Source: Apostichopus japonicus (Eukaryota > Echinodermata > Holothuroidea > Aspidochirotida > Stichopodidae). From it: a stretch of DNA of 64,000 nucleotides. Below are positions 37,113 to 50,538 of this stretch, one piece after another. The DNA lies in assembly GCF_037975245.1 (NCBI RefSeq), contig NC_092563.1, positions 4,163,001-4,227,000 of the forward strand, read 5' to 3'. Under the pieces are notes generated by a model that saw only the letters and a list, made by a program, of their open reading frames with translations, did no database searches and had not been told where the DNA came from. Position numbers and translations under genes: made by a program. Numbering within the stretch: position 1 is the stretch's first letter; every line of letters begins with the position of its first letter.

Positions 37113-40100
37113 GACTGGTCATCTAGGTAAATGAAGTGAGCGGGAAATTAATGCAGAATGTCATATATAAACATTAGCAAACATACCGTAAATGCATAGG
37201 CCGATACGAATATCTGCTGTCAGGTTAGGGCTAGACTACTCGTTAGACTTGCAATGCTTAGTATAGTACAGGCGGCCAAGGACTAGGCTACATGTAAAGT
37301 TAGGCTATTTAGGCTGTAGTAGATAACGTTGATTGTATGCTGTATAACCTATAGGATAGTTGAAATTAGCTGGCAAATCTATGTAATGACTTAACGTCGT
37401 TTTCAACGAAGATAACAAATATTTTGTATCATATACCTATTCACACGAGAATTTAACATTCAACCCAAAGCCTTGTGTTTCTCCGAGAAATACCCAGCAC
37501 TGCATGCGGAACACCTTACGTTTTCCCTTCCAATCTAGTAGAAAAAGACTACTGAAGGTAAGGCGCGCCGAATTGGAAATGTTGTCTTTTGAACAGAAAG
37601 TCGACCAACTGGTATCACTAAAGGTCAGTGACTGGTATACGTATAATTATACGAGCCTCGTTCGACTGACATTCTATCTCTATGTGATTTGTCTGCATGC
37701 CAGAACGATAAAAAAAGATAAAAAATATGTGAAGAAAGATAAGAAAACACATGTTAATTTCATCTTTGTTTCTCTAAATGTTCATTATTACATACTGACC
37801 AAAAACTGATCAGTAGTGAGGGTTTCATTTTTTACCTGACACAAGATTGGCGTGTTTTCATAACAACTCTTTACTCCAATTTGGAATTTTCAAAACCTCA
37901 AACATTCACAACACCTGAAAAACTTACAAACAAAAAGAAAGAAAAAGGTTTTACAACACGCTGCTAACAAAACTCGACACCATACGCGGTGTTTCTTCAG
38001 TTGTATATTGTGTACAGTTCTACTTCAAAGGGACTTATAATCCCTCACCACGACTTTGATATAGCGAAAAGCTGTCAGTGCCACGAGCCAAGGATTAGAC
38101 TACGCATGCGTGTTTATTGTGCCGCGGCTTTTCAAGCCTTTCAACTTTAATCAGCTAAGTCGGTCGGTCAATTATAAAGGGCCCTGTCCCTCTTTAATGA
38201 CAGCACCGGCCAATGTTTAAAATGTATAATTTATACCTCATTATATAAGATTACAGCAGCTTTTGTGTGCGGTTATACTTGCCGCTTTACACAACTTTTA
38301 CCAAAAGTATCGTTGAAGTAAGAGTGCGATTAATCAAAATGAAGACACTCTCCAAATGTTTTTAACAAACGCAATGATTTTCTTCAATGTTTAGTTCATC
38401 GCCCGGACAAATTATGTTGCATATTCAGTGTTACAAAACGTATCGAATGTTTCGGCCATTTCTTTCTTTTCGGAACTGTTTGAAGCACCGAAGTGCATTG
38501 TTATGTCATGTTACTTAGTATCACGCAGTATTCTCTATGCACCTTGAATCCTCCACCCACGCCACCCCACCCCACCCCCGAAGACAAATGTCTTTCTTTA
38601 AGTATCCGCAAACCAAACGTTAGCAAATATGGTAGTATTTCTTTGCTCATGATCTCAATCACAATACAGAGTTAACAAACACATTAAAATACGCAGGTAC
38701 ATAAGCACCAGGATCACCGTGGATACCGGGAATTTCCCCCACCCCAATCTTTAACCAAATCTACGATACAAGGTACAATTTCTATCAAAGTATCCAGAAT
38801 GGCCCAGTGATCAAATATCTATTTTTACTCTTATAGATCTCTCAAATTAATTTCCGTTCAACAACCCACACATCTCTGCTTTTCATTCCCGCGGTATCAC
38901 TCTCACTTGCCACCACAGACCCCCCTTCTCCCCCTCCCTTCCCCACATATACACTAGATCAGTACAGTGCGCTTCATCATTTCTACTTTAAAGGTCATCG
39001 GATAACCCTCACCAGGGGCGTTACTGGACCGCCGTTTTCTAGAGGAGGATGCTTTCCTACGGGAAGGGGTGGATGCGGCGGGCTAAAAAAAACCGCTTTG
39101 CTTACCATTCTTTCGGGGGATGATAGATACGTGTGGGGGATACTCCCCCCCCCCCCCAACAAATACACACACCCGTTGCTTCGCCACTGACGATAACTAT
39201 ACGCTTAGTCAAGTTATTGGTCACGTCAAGAAGCATTTTACGGCACCGCAAGGATAACATTCTTTTAAGCAATTTTAGCATGCTAATAACGACGGATATA
39301 TTGAGTGATATTTCCGCTTTAATCACTTTCCCTATTGCATATAGGTCTATCCATCTTGTTATGGAACATATATAATTCAACATATACTTTATACCAATAA
39401 AATACATAATGATTGTACATCTTATTATTGAGAGAGATCATATTTCTCAACATCAGGTCATTCGCCTGCCCCCACCTCACCCAACCCCCGCTTCCCCGTA
39501 TTCAATCCGTTATGAACTACTCATTAAAAAATTTCGTATATACATTTCTATAAATAGGCTATTAATATTTATGAAAGACAATAAGGATTGATACTAAACT
39601 TATCAAAGAATATCTTCATAAGTTGAAAAAAGGAATACAGCAAACACATAAATAAATGCTGACTTAAGGTAGCACACGCCCATTAAAAGCCCCATGGATT
39701 AACACACTAAATCACAAAAGTTATGCGGTCTCTAAGTCTAGATAAAAGTTCTCACTAGCTAAACGCTACCCATCCCTGGATAGTTGACGAGTTGGCCTTT
39801 CATGTAACTATCAATTTCCGTACCATGACCGAGCAGATTTTTTGCTATCAGAGCCAGGAGTTTTTGCTATTTGTAAACAAACCTCTTCACTCAGTAGTTA
39901 ACAATTTAGTACGCTGCTCCTGGGAGGCCTAAAGGGGTTTAAATTTGCCACAATTGACCCAATTTTTGCATCACATGTACTTCATTCATGCTCTTCAACA
40001 TGCTAGCCCCCAAAAAACAGATCCTTATTGAACAGGTCAAAAAAGATGTTCTCCTGTTGCTTTTTGTCAGTTTTCCTGAAGGAGAACAATCCGGCATATT

Positions 40101-40769
40101 GATATAGACTCTAATAGGAGTATGCCACCTTAAAGGTTGACCCTCTAACTTTAGAACGCCGATGGTTTTATAAGATTTAATCTTCTGTATTTGTCTTTGA
40201 CATGAAGACCAAATAATGAGAGAACTTGTTCTTTTCAGAACACTATAACAGGAGCTCTCATATGTCTTCGATAGTGTCGGATCAGCTGATAAGATTTGGT
40301 AAATGTTTTCATATAGGCCTATGTCATTATTCAATATAGCAATACACAGGAAGTTATACGTGTGATATACTTTGATTTCCCACCTGATTCGAAGTAAAGG
40401 TTTCATTCAGGCCAAGCATTGATAGAGGGATTACCTTTGACCATCATTGCGGCTTGTTTCAGAAGGCACGACGGTAACCGCTTTGATGACCATAAGTTAC
40501 ATAAAAAGAAATCACAAGTTATGGGATTAAAGGATTATAATATAAACATCGATGACAAGGTGCTAATATCTCGGCACAATGCTCTAATAACCGAGCAAGT
40601 GTGAAACGGATTAACGGCGGTCATTATAACCATTTTAGGGCCGTGCCTATAGAATTAGGGAACACATAAAACCAAACGTTTACATTGAACCCATCTACAC
40701 TTCACCTTCAGCCTCAAGCAATACCGTTCCTTTAAATTTTGACCGTGAAATTTCCTGAAAGCTAACGCA
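37113..40769. other. Region upstream of MED10 and of the 164-aa gene
   Basis: Divergent intergenic region. A short plus-strand candidate first exon lies at 37504-37623: ATG, then MLSFEQKVDQLVSLK in frame before a gtcagtg donor. I found no partner exon. A possible hAT-like fragment, cagggg..cg(39014) to cgccactg(39188), encloses a C run. A 155-codon minus-strand frame at 39939-40406 has no recognisable similarity. Confidence 0.4.
39014..39189. mobile_element. Possible short hAT-like relic
   Basis: The left edge is caggggcgttactgg. The right edge, inverted, is cagtggcgaagcaacgg; they share CAG(G/T)GGCG, which is typical of hAT-type ends. There is no clean 8-bp target duplication (accctcac versus acgataac), so the call is weak. 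Confidence 0.3.
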
Positions 40770-43196
40770 ATGGTTAAAATTTCTCACGAAATGACCAACG
40801 TTGTTGAAGAGGGGGGCTTTCTGACCCCACCAACGTCACCTGTTGAAGATAGATCCTTTCCAGAATTTGCTGCTTCTACGGGACAAACTGGTAAGCTATA
40901 CGGTACTTTGTTAAATGTTCTTTATTTTATATTAGATATTAATCATATTTTTAAAATAGTATCATATAGAGCCTAGGCCATTCGAAACACATACATGGGT
41001 AACATCTTTTTTTATTAGTCTTATCGCATATGTATTTGTGCTTTAAAGTCGCTTCACCCTCAATTCCCCTGACCAGAAATGGTACTTCTCGCTGCCACAA
41101 GTATTCTATGTTTTAAACTCGCTTCGAGAGAACAAGGAGTATCTGAAAATCATGTAGAGTAGATCCTCTTCTTTAACATATAATTTTGCGCTCTAAAATC
41201 TCTTCAAAGGCGACTTAGAACGTTCTACAACAGCTGCAGCTTATGAGGACCCTTACAGTGTACAGTTTAAACTTAAAAATCAGCCTGCCGCTTTCGACAT
41301 TTTTCGAAACGTTGCTCCGCTAGTCTTGAAAACGCTTAACATCCCTCTTGGAAAACGGTGAATGTACGACACTTGTTATATGTAATATTTAAATTTTGAA
41401 TTTCATGTGAAAAAATACAAGTTTCTTAAAGTAAAATTTGGTTCACCGACGAAGCGTGTGTGTTGGGAAGGGTGGTAGGATGTATTCCCTAGACCCCTAC
41501 ATTTTCTCGTGGTGTACACTTAAAACAGGTGCCTTTTTGCACTTCCAAATATTCTCTCCCCTACCTCATCTTCAATGGTTTGCTCCTTCCCGACATCCAA
41601 ATTTAGACTTTTTTTTCTTCTCACAAGCGTATTAAATTAATAATAACGATATATGTCTTGTCTTAAATATCATGTATCAGTAATTCAGATAAATACGATA
41701 ATGGTCATCTAGAGTTCAACTTTACTATATATCCCGCCATGAAGTGTTTACCAAGCTGTGTGTTCTAAATATAAGGGTTAAAATGGTGCCTTTGGTTTTG
41801 AGGTGTCAATATAATATGATTTTTATAGTAAAAATTCGCCATGTGTTTTTTCGTTGGAAGGATACATACTTTTGGTCTTCAGTAAGGGGAATACTGTTCG
41901 TTCAGGTCTAAGTTACGGAACGCCAAGTTTGAGCTCGTTTGTGAACTCTCATTGAAGTGGCAACGAAGAAATATAACACTTAATCGATTCACATCGATCC
42001 ACAATTGATCGAATATGATTACCCATTTGTCAACATTTTGACAACATGGATATTCATTTGATAATTTTCATTTCTTTTTTTTTTTAGATTCTAGTCAAAA
42101 TATCGATGAAGTTATCCGTACGCCACAATCGTCGCCCTCGAGTAGTTCTGAAGCAGAACGTGAAAGCGAGAACTCTGGACAACTAAGTCGGGGAAGATCT
42201 GTACAAAGTAGAGATGCTAGACGACGTCGTAGGATAAGCAATCGTGTACGTCATTTCCTGTCTCTGAGTCCTGCTGAAACAGCTGACTTAACCGCGGTTA
42301 CCGGTTTACCATCGCCAGTTGTCCGTGTAAGTAGAGTGGCATAGTTTAAATAATATTCTGTGACAACTCACTTTGTCATTTTGTGACAACTAGTTTTCTA
42401 CAGTATACCCATTTCTGATGGCTCTGTGAACAGGCAGTTCCAATGTATATGCTTGATCCTGTTTTGATTTTTTACAAGTTAAACAGTATTGTACACTGTC
42501 GCGATTTCTTGTCCCACTGTAAAAGCAGCTTAACCTTCCGATTAAAACTTTTAATGCTCTTTGAAGGTGGTATGTTACCACCCGTTTGACGCCGACCTGG
42601 AAAAAATACCACATAAGTATAGTAATCGTTGTTGTAAATTGATAAATAAACCTGGCGTTGTGAAGCTTATTGTTATTGCATTTCACAATCGTTCCGTACA
42701 CACAAAGGACCTCTTTAGGTCATTCTCAAGTTTATGTTCCCTTTCTCTCCATTCCCTCAATGCTTCGGTCTTTACCCTTTAATAATCCAGGGAGTGTTTT
42801 GTTTCATAATATATAGTGGCAGGTGATTTCATCACGACAGATGTTCTTCTTATCATTTTGCTATACTAACTGTGTATGTCTAAGATAACATAAATAAAAA
42901 ATGGGGGGGGGGCAGTTATTGAACAAACTGTTTAGGAATATGTTTTGAAGTAAATCACGGTTGACCAGAACATTACTGTTGATGGTCGTTGTGTGATATT
43001 ATTGCCGTTTTATTACCATGCAAATGTTCACGATTGTCTTCCTTCTGTTTCTGACCTACAGATGTTGTTTGCCGAGAGCAGATTAAGGCAGATCCAGCGA
43101 AGGCTTGCCCGCCAGTCTTCCGTAGTCACCGGGTCCGTGATGACGTCGAACCTTCGTAGTCGTAAGAATAACAACAAATCTGCCAGGACGAAGTGA
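40770..43196 (+). CDS. Unrecognised 164-aa basic, Ser/Pro-rich protein (3 exons)
   Basis: Exons 40770-40890, 42088-42326 and 43062-43196 (TGA) give 495 nt in phase (1,0). I do not recognise the family. Visible features: FLTPPTSPVED at residues 17-27, which fits the cyclin E/MYC-type FBXW7 phosphodegron (TPPxS with a preceding hydrophobic residue); a second RTPQSSPSSSSEAE cluster at about 50-63; an arginine tract DARRRRRISNRVRHF at about 84-98, a likely nuclear localisation signal; and a helical, basic C-terminus (RLRQIQRRLARQ) ending RSRKNNNKSARTK. Splice sites are good: gtaagc, ttttttag, gtaagt, ctacag. Polyadenylation signals follow the stop. It looks like a small phospho-regulated nuclear protein; that role is inference. 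Confidence 0.75.
41210..41361 (+). other. Candidate alternative terminal exon of the 164-aa gene
   Basis: After a tcttcaaag acceptor, a phase-1 frame continues exon 1 for 50 residues (GDLERSTTAAAYEDPYSVQF... to LNIPLGKR) and stops at TGA 41359-41361. It cannot splice onward to 42088 in frame: a donor at gtgaat would leave phase 2. If used, it makes a 90-aa isoform that keeps the phosphodegron and loses the arginine tract. The composition looks protein-like, but there is no independent evidence. Confidence 0.4.
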
Positions 43197-43339
43197 GTTG
43201 CGAAGCCAAACGAGAAAGATAAGACAAAATGACGTCATCCACGCAGGATGGAGAAGAGCCCATGCGCGTTGCCAGGGATCGTTGAGACGAGTTGAAATCG
43301 AACATAATTATTTTTGCCATCATGCTTGCTTGTACATAC

Positions 43340-43379
43340 AATAAATTGGTTGTAAATATTCCTAAATCAGATAAATAAA
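43340..43379 (+). terminator. Polyadenylation signals for the 164-aa gene
   Basis: AATAAA at 43340-43345 and again at 43374-43379, about 145-180 nt after the TGA, with GT-rich sequence (tgtttgtttttaactg) at about 43423-43439. Confidence 0.6.
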
Positions 43380-46300
43380 TGTTGTAGATAATGAAGTTGC
43401 AGTCTTCTTGATATTTTTTGTCATGTTTGTTTTTAACTGTAAACATGAATGTTATGGTGTGTGGGGCGGGAAGGGGACGGGTGTGATTGTTGTAGTTGGG
43501 TGGACAAAGGGGAGAGAGGTGTGTATAGTGAACAATTTGGGAAGTTTTTATCCGTCGATCCTTACAAGTGATGATACGTGCAGTGACGTGTTCGTTAGCA
43601 ATCGTTTATGGTGACCAATGGGAAATATTTATGACATAGTCAAACAATACATGCGGTCATAATAGTCGAAAATCTACGCAATAGCACATTGAAAGTCCCA
43701 GTCAAGGTGGACCGCGAAACCAGTCTGAACATACTTCAGTCGGAAGAGTTTGTTACAAGTGGAATTTTTCTCCAAATGGAAGATTTCTTTAGTTGGTAAT
43801 TATATACCACCCCACTCCCCCTATCAAAATGTCGCGGTATATAATTCCTCCATTTTAGATAAGTCACCAAGAATGAGCCTGGGCACGGAAACTAACTGCT
43901 TGTTCCAATCCCAGTACCCTGGTAATATTAAACATCATGCTCCATTGGTGGAAGACCTTCTGTAACTGGATACAGTGGTGTCGCCAATGTTTTTGATAAT
44001 CCCAGCCATTCTTGATGAAGAGTGAATTTATGAAAAGCATCACGAAGAAGTAGAAGACATTAATATCTTAAACTAGATCAAAATTAATCCTCTTTTACCC
44101 AATATTTTGCTGTCATGTTTATGTAAACCCATAGCTCTATTACTGAAACTGAATTTCCCTCAAAGTAATGATGTTTATGTATACTAAAAATCCTAATAAT
44201 AGGAAACATTCCTCATCGTTTCGTCTGTTTACCCAAGTATTGCTGAGTTTATGGAAGATATCTCCCTACCTTACTCTCTCCACGCTATTTTGAGTTGGTC
44301 TATGGATATAAATTACTTCCTTGTCCAACAAACTCAGCACACAGACAAAACCAATTGCAATAGCGCCACAGTTAAAGTCAGTCATGTAGTTGGTCCATTT
44401 TCTAATCCACAAAGCATTTGTAAAACATCAGCTGCGTTTCACGAAAACACGACTATTGGCGAGTTCAGGGAGTAATATTTTGGAGTCTGAGATGGGTGAG
44501 AAAACTAAATATTGTTTAACGTATAACATTTATTAAGTCTTCTATTTATTTATAAGCGTTGTTGTTTGTCATTTCTGCTTGTTAGAATTTGTAGTTATTG
44601 TGTTATTGGGAGGATGTAGAGGAACGAACACGCCTTCTGTGTGGGCCTATTTTATGTATACATACCACAGTTACACTGTAGGTTCGCAGCAGCTCCGGTA
44701 AATTCGCTGTGCAAGCTCAATGAGTAGCATCAAAGCAACTACTGTATGGCCTACATTATGTCTGTATGAGTAACAATTACTAAACCGTCTAGCCTATATA
44801 TGCAAGGGTTAGGCCTAATAATATGATGATATGCCGTAATCATGAAATATGCGCCAAAATATGACATTCACGAAAGTTAAAAAAGTGGTGTAAAAGTGCA
44901 TTCAGACAATCACATCATTATAATCTTTTCTACAGTAAGTAACGTATACGTTTAAGTAGGCTAAACCTTTTGAGTAATGTTACTTGTTACTGTTAGGCTA
45001 TGCAGTACCATAGCCTATCATAATATTAACATGAATGAAGAAGCATGCTGTAACCTAACAGTTGTTGTAAGATCAGAATAGTTTTAACACTACATTATAA
45101 ACTTGCAGTCAAAAGAAAGATTGCAATTAATTTGTAGTAGTTGAAATTGACAAAGCCTGACTACAACTTACACAAGTATAATGGGTGACTCACTATAGTA
45201 TATATGTAATAGATACCGTGGAATTTGAACAAGTTGTCCCTCTTGTGGACTGACTGAACATTAACAACTTTTAATACAAAACAGGTCTGTTTGAATCAAT
45301 ATAAAAAATGGAAAAACGTTCTTCAGCCTTCCGCTCCGCTTACAGTTACTGATAGCACTGTTGCAATAATTTTTCCAAGGTGGCCTTGTCATTCAATGAC
45401 CTAGTATAACTCATCCCAGGTGCAAGATTGAATAAAAACTAAGAAAACAACAAACCTTTGATTAGAAATGGTTATGGTAGGAAACCGCCATTGTTTTCAT
45501 TTCAAGGACTATAATGTTAATATCTGATAGCTCTATATCATCTTGTGTTCTTGATATACAACCATTCTAGACTTCTAGTGAATGGAGTGTACCATATAGT
45601 GTGTAACGTTATTGAGTAAGACAGCATCATTTACCATATTTGGATTTAACAGCTTTAAAAGTCCTCTGCTATATGATAGGCATTCACCTATATTTCTGCT
45701 ACCCTTCATCGTACTGATTCTCATAGCAAGATAGAAAATACATTGTGTTAATCAGAATATTTTCCCCAGTTTTATCAAACGGGTTTTACTACAAGCCGTG
45801 AAATCGTTTAACTGTGCAGCCTTAGATTGAAAGTTTGCTGGAGCATTGATACCTCCAGATTAGTTTTCTCCTAAATCAGCTGCTCATAGGCCTAGGCCTG
45901 CCTTTTTTTCAAGTTTGCTTAAGCACCTATACCTCCATATTATTTGTCTAGAGCTGTTACAGTTAGCCTAACTCTGCTGCTCATAGGTATTGGCCTTTGT
46001 TTCACTCTCAGTTTATTCTCTATGCATATGCACACTTCATTTGCTTTCTCTTCTCCTGACCACTAGCCATTCTAATGGTGAATAGCATTAGTTTTCAGTG
46101 TGTGTGGTAATGGACTTAACATACTCATGTAAGAGCCACTTGCACTGTGTGTAGAGAGTTTGTGATTAAAATGAAAGGAAGCAAGTTTGAATGTAATGCA
46201 AATCTTGATACATTGTTGTACCAGTTTGAACATATACCAAAAAAAAAAAACAAAAAAAAACTGGTTACTGTCCCAAAATTGTTCCTGGTAAGCTGTTTCA

Positions 46301-49300
46301 CTCTCAGTTGTACAATTATACAGACTTGTCCAGTCTTCGTGTTATAATTAGGCCTACAAAATTAATGATATTAAAATCCCTTCCTTGCAAACTTTGGGTT
46401 AACCTTTGAACCTGAACCTGATATAGGTACTACAGTAATTCACCTGATCTTTACACACAGTTTAGCAGACTTGTTATAATGGCTTATGGAAGCTTATTAT
46501 ATTAAAAAGAAGACAATGACCAGGAATATTCAAAGTTGGACTTTTGGTGACACTTTGTGAAAGATATTGATATATATGGTAAAGACCGTCCATGGTGTAA
46601 TGTTGAGGCAGGTCATGAAAGTGTCAAAATGTTTACATTTTTTTTTGTAAAATGGAGACCAATCTAAAGAGAGAAAGTGAAAGTATTTGAGATATTTGTT
46701 ACTTAGTAATAGGTAGGCAAGTATTACAGGTCTATTAATTTTGACATTGTATACAACTGTTTTTAATGAGTGTGTATACATATTGTGTGTATGTTGGGTG
46801 TGTACATGATGGCCTTAATTGTAAACTAAACCAGCATGCTCATGTGGTTGGGTATCATGAGTGCAGGAACCCACATCGTTGTGGTGTCGTTCAAAATTCA
46901 TGTAAGATCAGTGCAGGACAAATGTTGAAATCTTGAAAGCAAATATGCAGTATATCTCTAGAAGAGCAGTTTTGAGATATCTTGTGAACCCTTTGTTTTT
47001 GTGTAAGAAGAAACAGTAGATGTGGGCAGAGGTTAATATGTATTCATGTTGTTAATGAGCTATAAAGCAGCTTGGACAGCTAGACTGATGTGTGTATGCC
47101 CTATATTAAGCACAGGACTTCTGAAACTAGGTCAAATTAATTCAAAGCATACATATGTAGCTTGTTTGAAATTTTAGTCCTGACGCATAGCAGATAACCT
47201 TAAATCTATTTAGCTAGCAGATGATGGCATCTTTTCCACTAATTTTCAACCTCATTTAACTCTGATGAAAGATGTAGTGTGAATAAGTGGTGTTTATCAA
47301 ATAACATTAATTTACTTTGAAATCCTCTTAAATGTTTTGTCCTTTGATAACAAAGGATGGTGACAGGCAGTGTTATAACTTAGAACCGTTAAGGGAGAGT
47401 CTCACTTTTAAAGGGCGGTCATCAATTTACAATTTAACATAGTGTGGTGTTGGATTTCACATTTTATGTGTAGATACACATAAGTCTACACTAATAAGTA
47501 TCCATTTCCTTTGAGAGTGGTTAACAGTAATGTGGAATGTTCTGTGTGTAATGTGTGACTTTGTGTCTGTAAGTGCTGCAATTAATAGTTTATACTAGTT
47601 CTGAGTTATCATGTAAATCATAAATAAAATGAAAGGTTACTGTGAACAAGCAGATTGACAGATATTAGGAGGCATGTAACTTATGTTCTTTTCTCTTAAA
47701 TTATGTGGGGAATAGATACCCAACTGGTTTGTGATGGTTCTGAACATAAATGAATGTGCTAGTTTGCTATATTGCTATATTTTTCTTCATGGAGAAAGTC
47801 AGTTCTTGTATTTCCATAAGGCTCCCATGTTTATTCATTAGTAGGGTTTGGTTTATACAAATATATAATTGAAATTGTAGTGCATTGGAAAATCCAGAAC
47901 AATGAAAAAACTTCCAGCCTCCATTGGGATTCGAACCCGGGCCTCCCCCTTTATATGTGGACACCCTAACCACTAGGCTATGGACGCTGATTGTATGTCC
48001 TGAGGTTCGAAACCGGTAAGGAAGGTCGAAATTCCACTGTATGCATTTGTCACCTGTATCGAACAATACTAGTTCTAAATTTGTGACATATTTGCCTTAC
48101 GCTGGAGATCAAACATGATGATAACCAACTTGAAAGATCAGTCTGTATAATATGTACATATGCACGTGTTTATGTATGTGTGCATGTTCTGATAGAGCCA
48201 GCACAAACATGTTCTGTACTGTATCAGTTTTGAAGCCGTCCCTCTGGCCGGCCATACAGTAGGACGGAAACACATTACATACAGTATGACCACCAAAACA
48301 ACAGCTAAGACACTAATCTCTCTCTTTCTATCCCTACCCAAGATTTAGAATGGAAATAGTGTTCACTTTAATGCCTGAACTACATAGTCAAGTTTCTGTT
48401 TGTGTATATTATTCTGTTCTGTCTGACAGGAAGATTTATCATTCTATCATGGTTTTGTGATTTATTAGTTGGAATCAGGCTTCTCAGGGTCATATTATTG
48501 TAGCATTCCTTCCTTTGGTTGTTTAGATAGCATCTTGTGGAGGAGAAGTATTATATGGCCAGTGGCTGCTGAAGTACTATGATTGCTAAAGAAAGTAACA
48601 TGACATTCTACACTCAATCTTGATTTATCAACTGCACATACATTAGTTACATTAAGAAAAGATGGTGCTAGTAATCTTGAAATGGTCTCATTTTATGGCA
48701 TAAATCATATTATCAGTAAATGCTATTTGGGTTTTAGATTTTCTTCCCCTCTTATATGTATGCAAGTTGGCAAGAAAGGACTGCAAGATTTGCAAGTTAT
48801 GTCAGCCCAAAAAAAAGGAAACTAGAAAAATGAGATCTATTCATGTATAACAGAGCTAGTGACCTTTGACCCTTATTACCCTAATGACCCTAAACTGAAG
48901 CTTACTGTTGAATGTACTTATTGAAAGGTCTTCTTTATTTTTCTTGAGGAGGGGGGGGGGGGGTGGTTGGGGGAGTTGGTTACTCTTAGCCAAGGGAATA
49001 TTTTAATGATCAAATTTATGCAACCGGCTCTCAGTTACCTCACCGGCCTACTGTAGGGTTCCCTGTGTATAAAAAGTGTTATACATCTTTAGTTTCTATA
49101 ACAACTTGCCAACTTCTTTGTATGTGATACCGGATAAATTATTCGCTGAAATCATGAATATTCACATATGAGATGAGATCTATGTTGTTGCCACTGTTTG
49201 ACCTCTCTTAATCAAGTTAGTATTTATTTAATCCTGTGGATATGCGTAAAAATTGAAGCATACATACATAGTTTATATCATACATTTCAGAACCTTTTTA

Positions 49301-50508
49301 GGCTAAATTTCATTGTTGTTAACAATACTAAGCAGGTTATGTTCCAAGTACTGGCAAATAGTAAGAAAGTCAACTTGAAAAGAATATTTCATTTTGGTTT
49401 CTTATATGCGTAATATTCTGGATATAGTTGGGAGGGGGGGAGGGGGTGGGAGCCAGATGGAGAGAGATATTTGTCAATACGTAAGGACTGAATTCTGGTT
49501 TCTTCATAAGCTTATCCATGGGAAATTCAAATGATCATCTAAGATGGTTAGTTAAAGAAATAGTCCACAGCCTGTATCATCTACAAGAGCTGCATATGGA
49601 GCTACTTTACCCAGTGGCAAACTGTCGAGAAATAAACTATAATGTATAGCTACTGTGTAGAATTCTACCATTGTTTGGTTAGTTCTCAGCAGTGCTTTCA
49701 CAAGCACCTAACAAATGTACATCAAGTTTCTTTGTCTTGGTTTGTTTCAACACTTAACGGTAGTCAACTGTAGTTTTTGTCCAAATAAATGAGAATTTTT
49801 AAGTGGCACCGCTCCCTCCAGCCAATCCACCAGCAAGCAGTGTAAGAAGATTGTCATGGTATCTTGTGTGTACGCATTCTCTCGAGGGATCTGCTCATGA
49901 ATAATCTCTCTGGGAAAAGAGGTAGGCCTAGATTCTTCGTCCAAGGTTGCCAAGTTAGAGAAGCCTTCTTGCTGGCTCCCCTCTAGCAGTGGTGCTGCTA
50001 TGCACCAGTGAGCACCCTTTCAGCGGTGTTGAATAAGCTCTGTGGTAGTCCTAATCTTGTTTAGAAATCATCACTGACCAAAAGGAGCAAACCTCTCACA
50101 GGAACAATTACTGCATCTGTCATGGTTCCAACCTGTTGTGGGGTGTTGGCCTATTTTGTTGCATGGTGTTTGCATGGACATTTGATTTGTTAGTGTAACT
50201 TTAACAGCACAGTTCGAAACTGACATTGGGAGATAAGGAAAGTGAGAAACCCAAGAGCTATCAACTGTGTCAAAGCTATCATACAGACTGTACCGTCATT
50301 TCCTGAATTGCAACAGGAAAAGTAAAACATCTACTATCCGCAGAGCTAACAGATATCGTTGTCGCATTACACATGCTAATTTGTCCTTTTTTTCTATCAT
50401 TTTCTTCCCGACTCATCTCAATCCCTTGCTTCCTGTCCTCTGCGTGCCGGATTACGTTTCTGTGGACTATAATAACCGCCGCCCGGTTCGCCGTCGAAAC
50501 GGACCAAA
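43380..50508. other. Intergenic region between the 164-aa gene and the septin
   Basis: I see no supported coding exon here. Contents: a tRNA-like SINE at 47917-47987, poly(A) at about 46240-46260, G runs at 48951-48963 and around 49430, and scattered taggcct motifs. Septin 5' UTR exons could lie here but cannot be recognised. Confidence 0.4.
47917..47987 (-). repeat. tRNA-derived SINE head (tRNA-like, degenerate)
   Basis: The minus strand reads GCGTCCATAGCCTAGTGGTT, then GGCCCGGGTTCGAATCCCAA, and ends TGGAGGC. The A box (TAGCCTAGTGG) and B box (GGTTCGAATCC) are good. The acceptor stem pairs with one mismatch. D, anticodon and T stems each have mismatches and no sensible anticodon loop forms, so this is a SINE or tRNA pseudogene, not a working tRNA gene. 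Confidence 0.65.
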
Positions 50509-50538
50509 ATGCCGACCTTCATCGTGGCCCCACCAGCT
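50440..50538 (+). promoter_or_regulatory. Septin alternative first exon 1a and GC-rich leader
   Basis: The ATG at 50509 (accaaaATG, good -3 A) gives [10 protein letters not shown], ending at a strong gtaagt donor (50539). The 60 nt before it are locally GC-rich (ccgccgcccggttcgccgtcg), unlike the AT-rich surroundings, which suggests a leader or core promoter. The spliced product would be [21 protein letters not shown]. Confidence 0.55.

Noticed and set aside
47917-47987. Functional tRNA gene
   Set aside because: Mismatches in D, anticodon and T stems and no clear anticodon; kept as a SINE head only.
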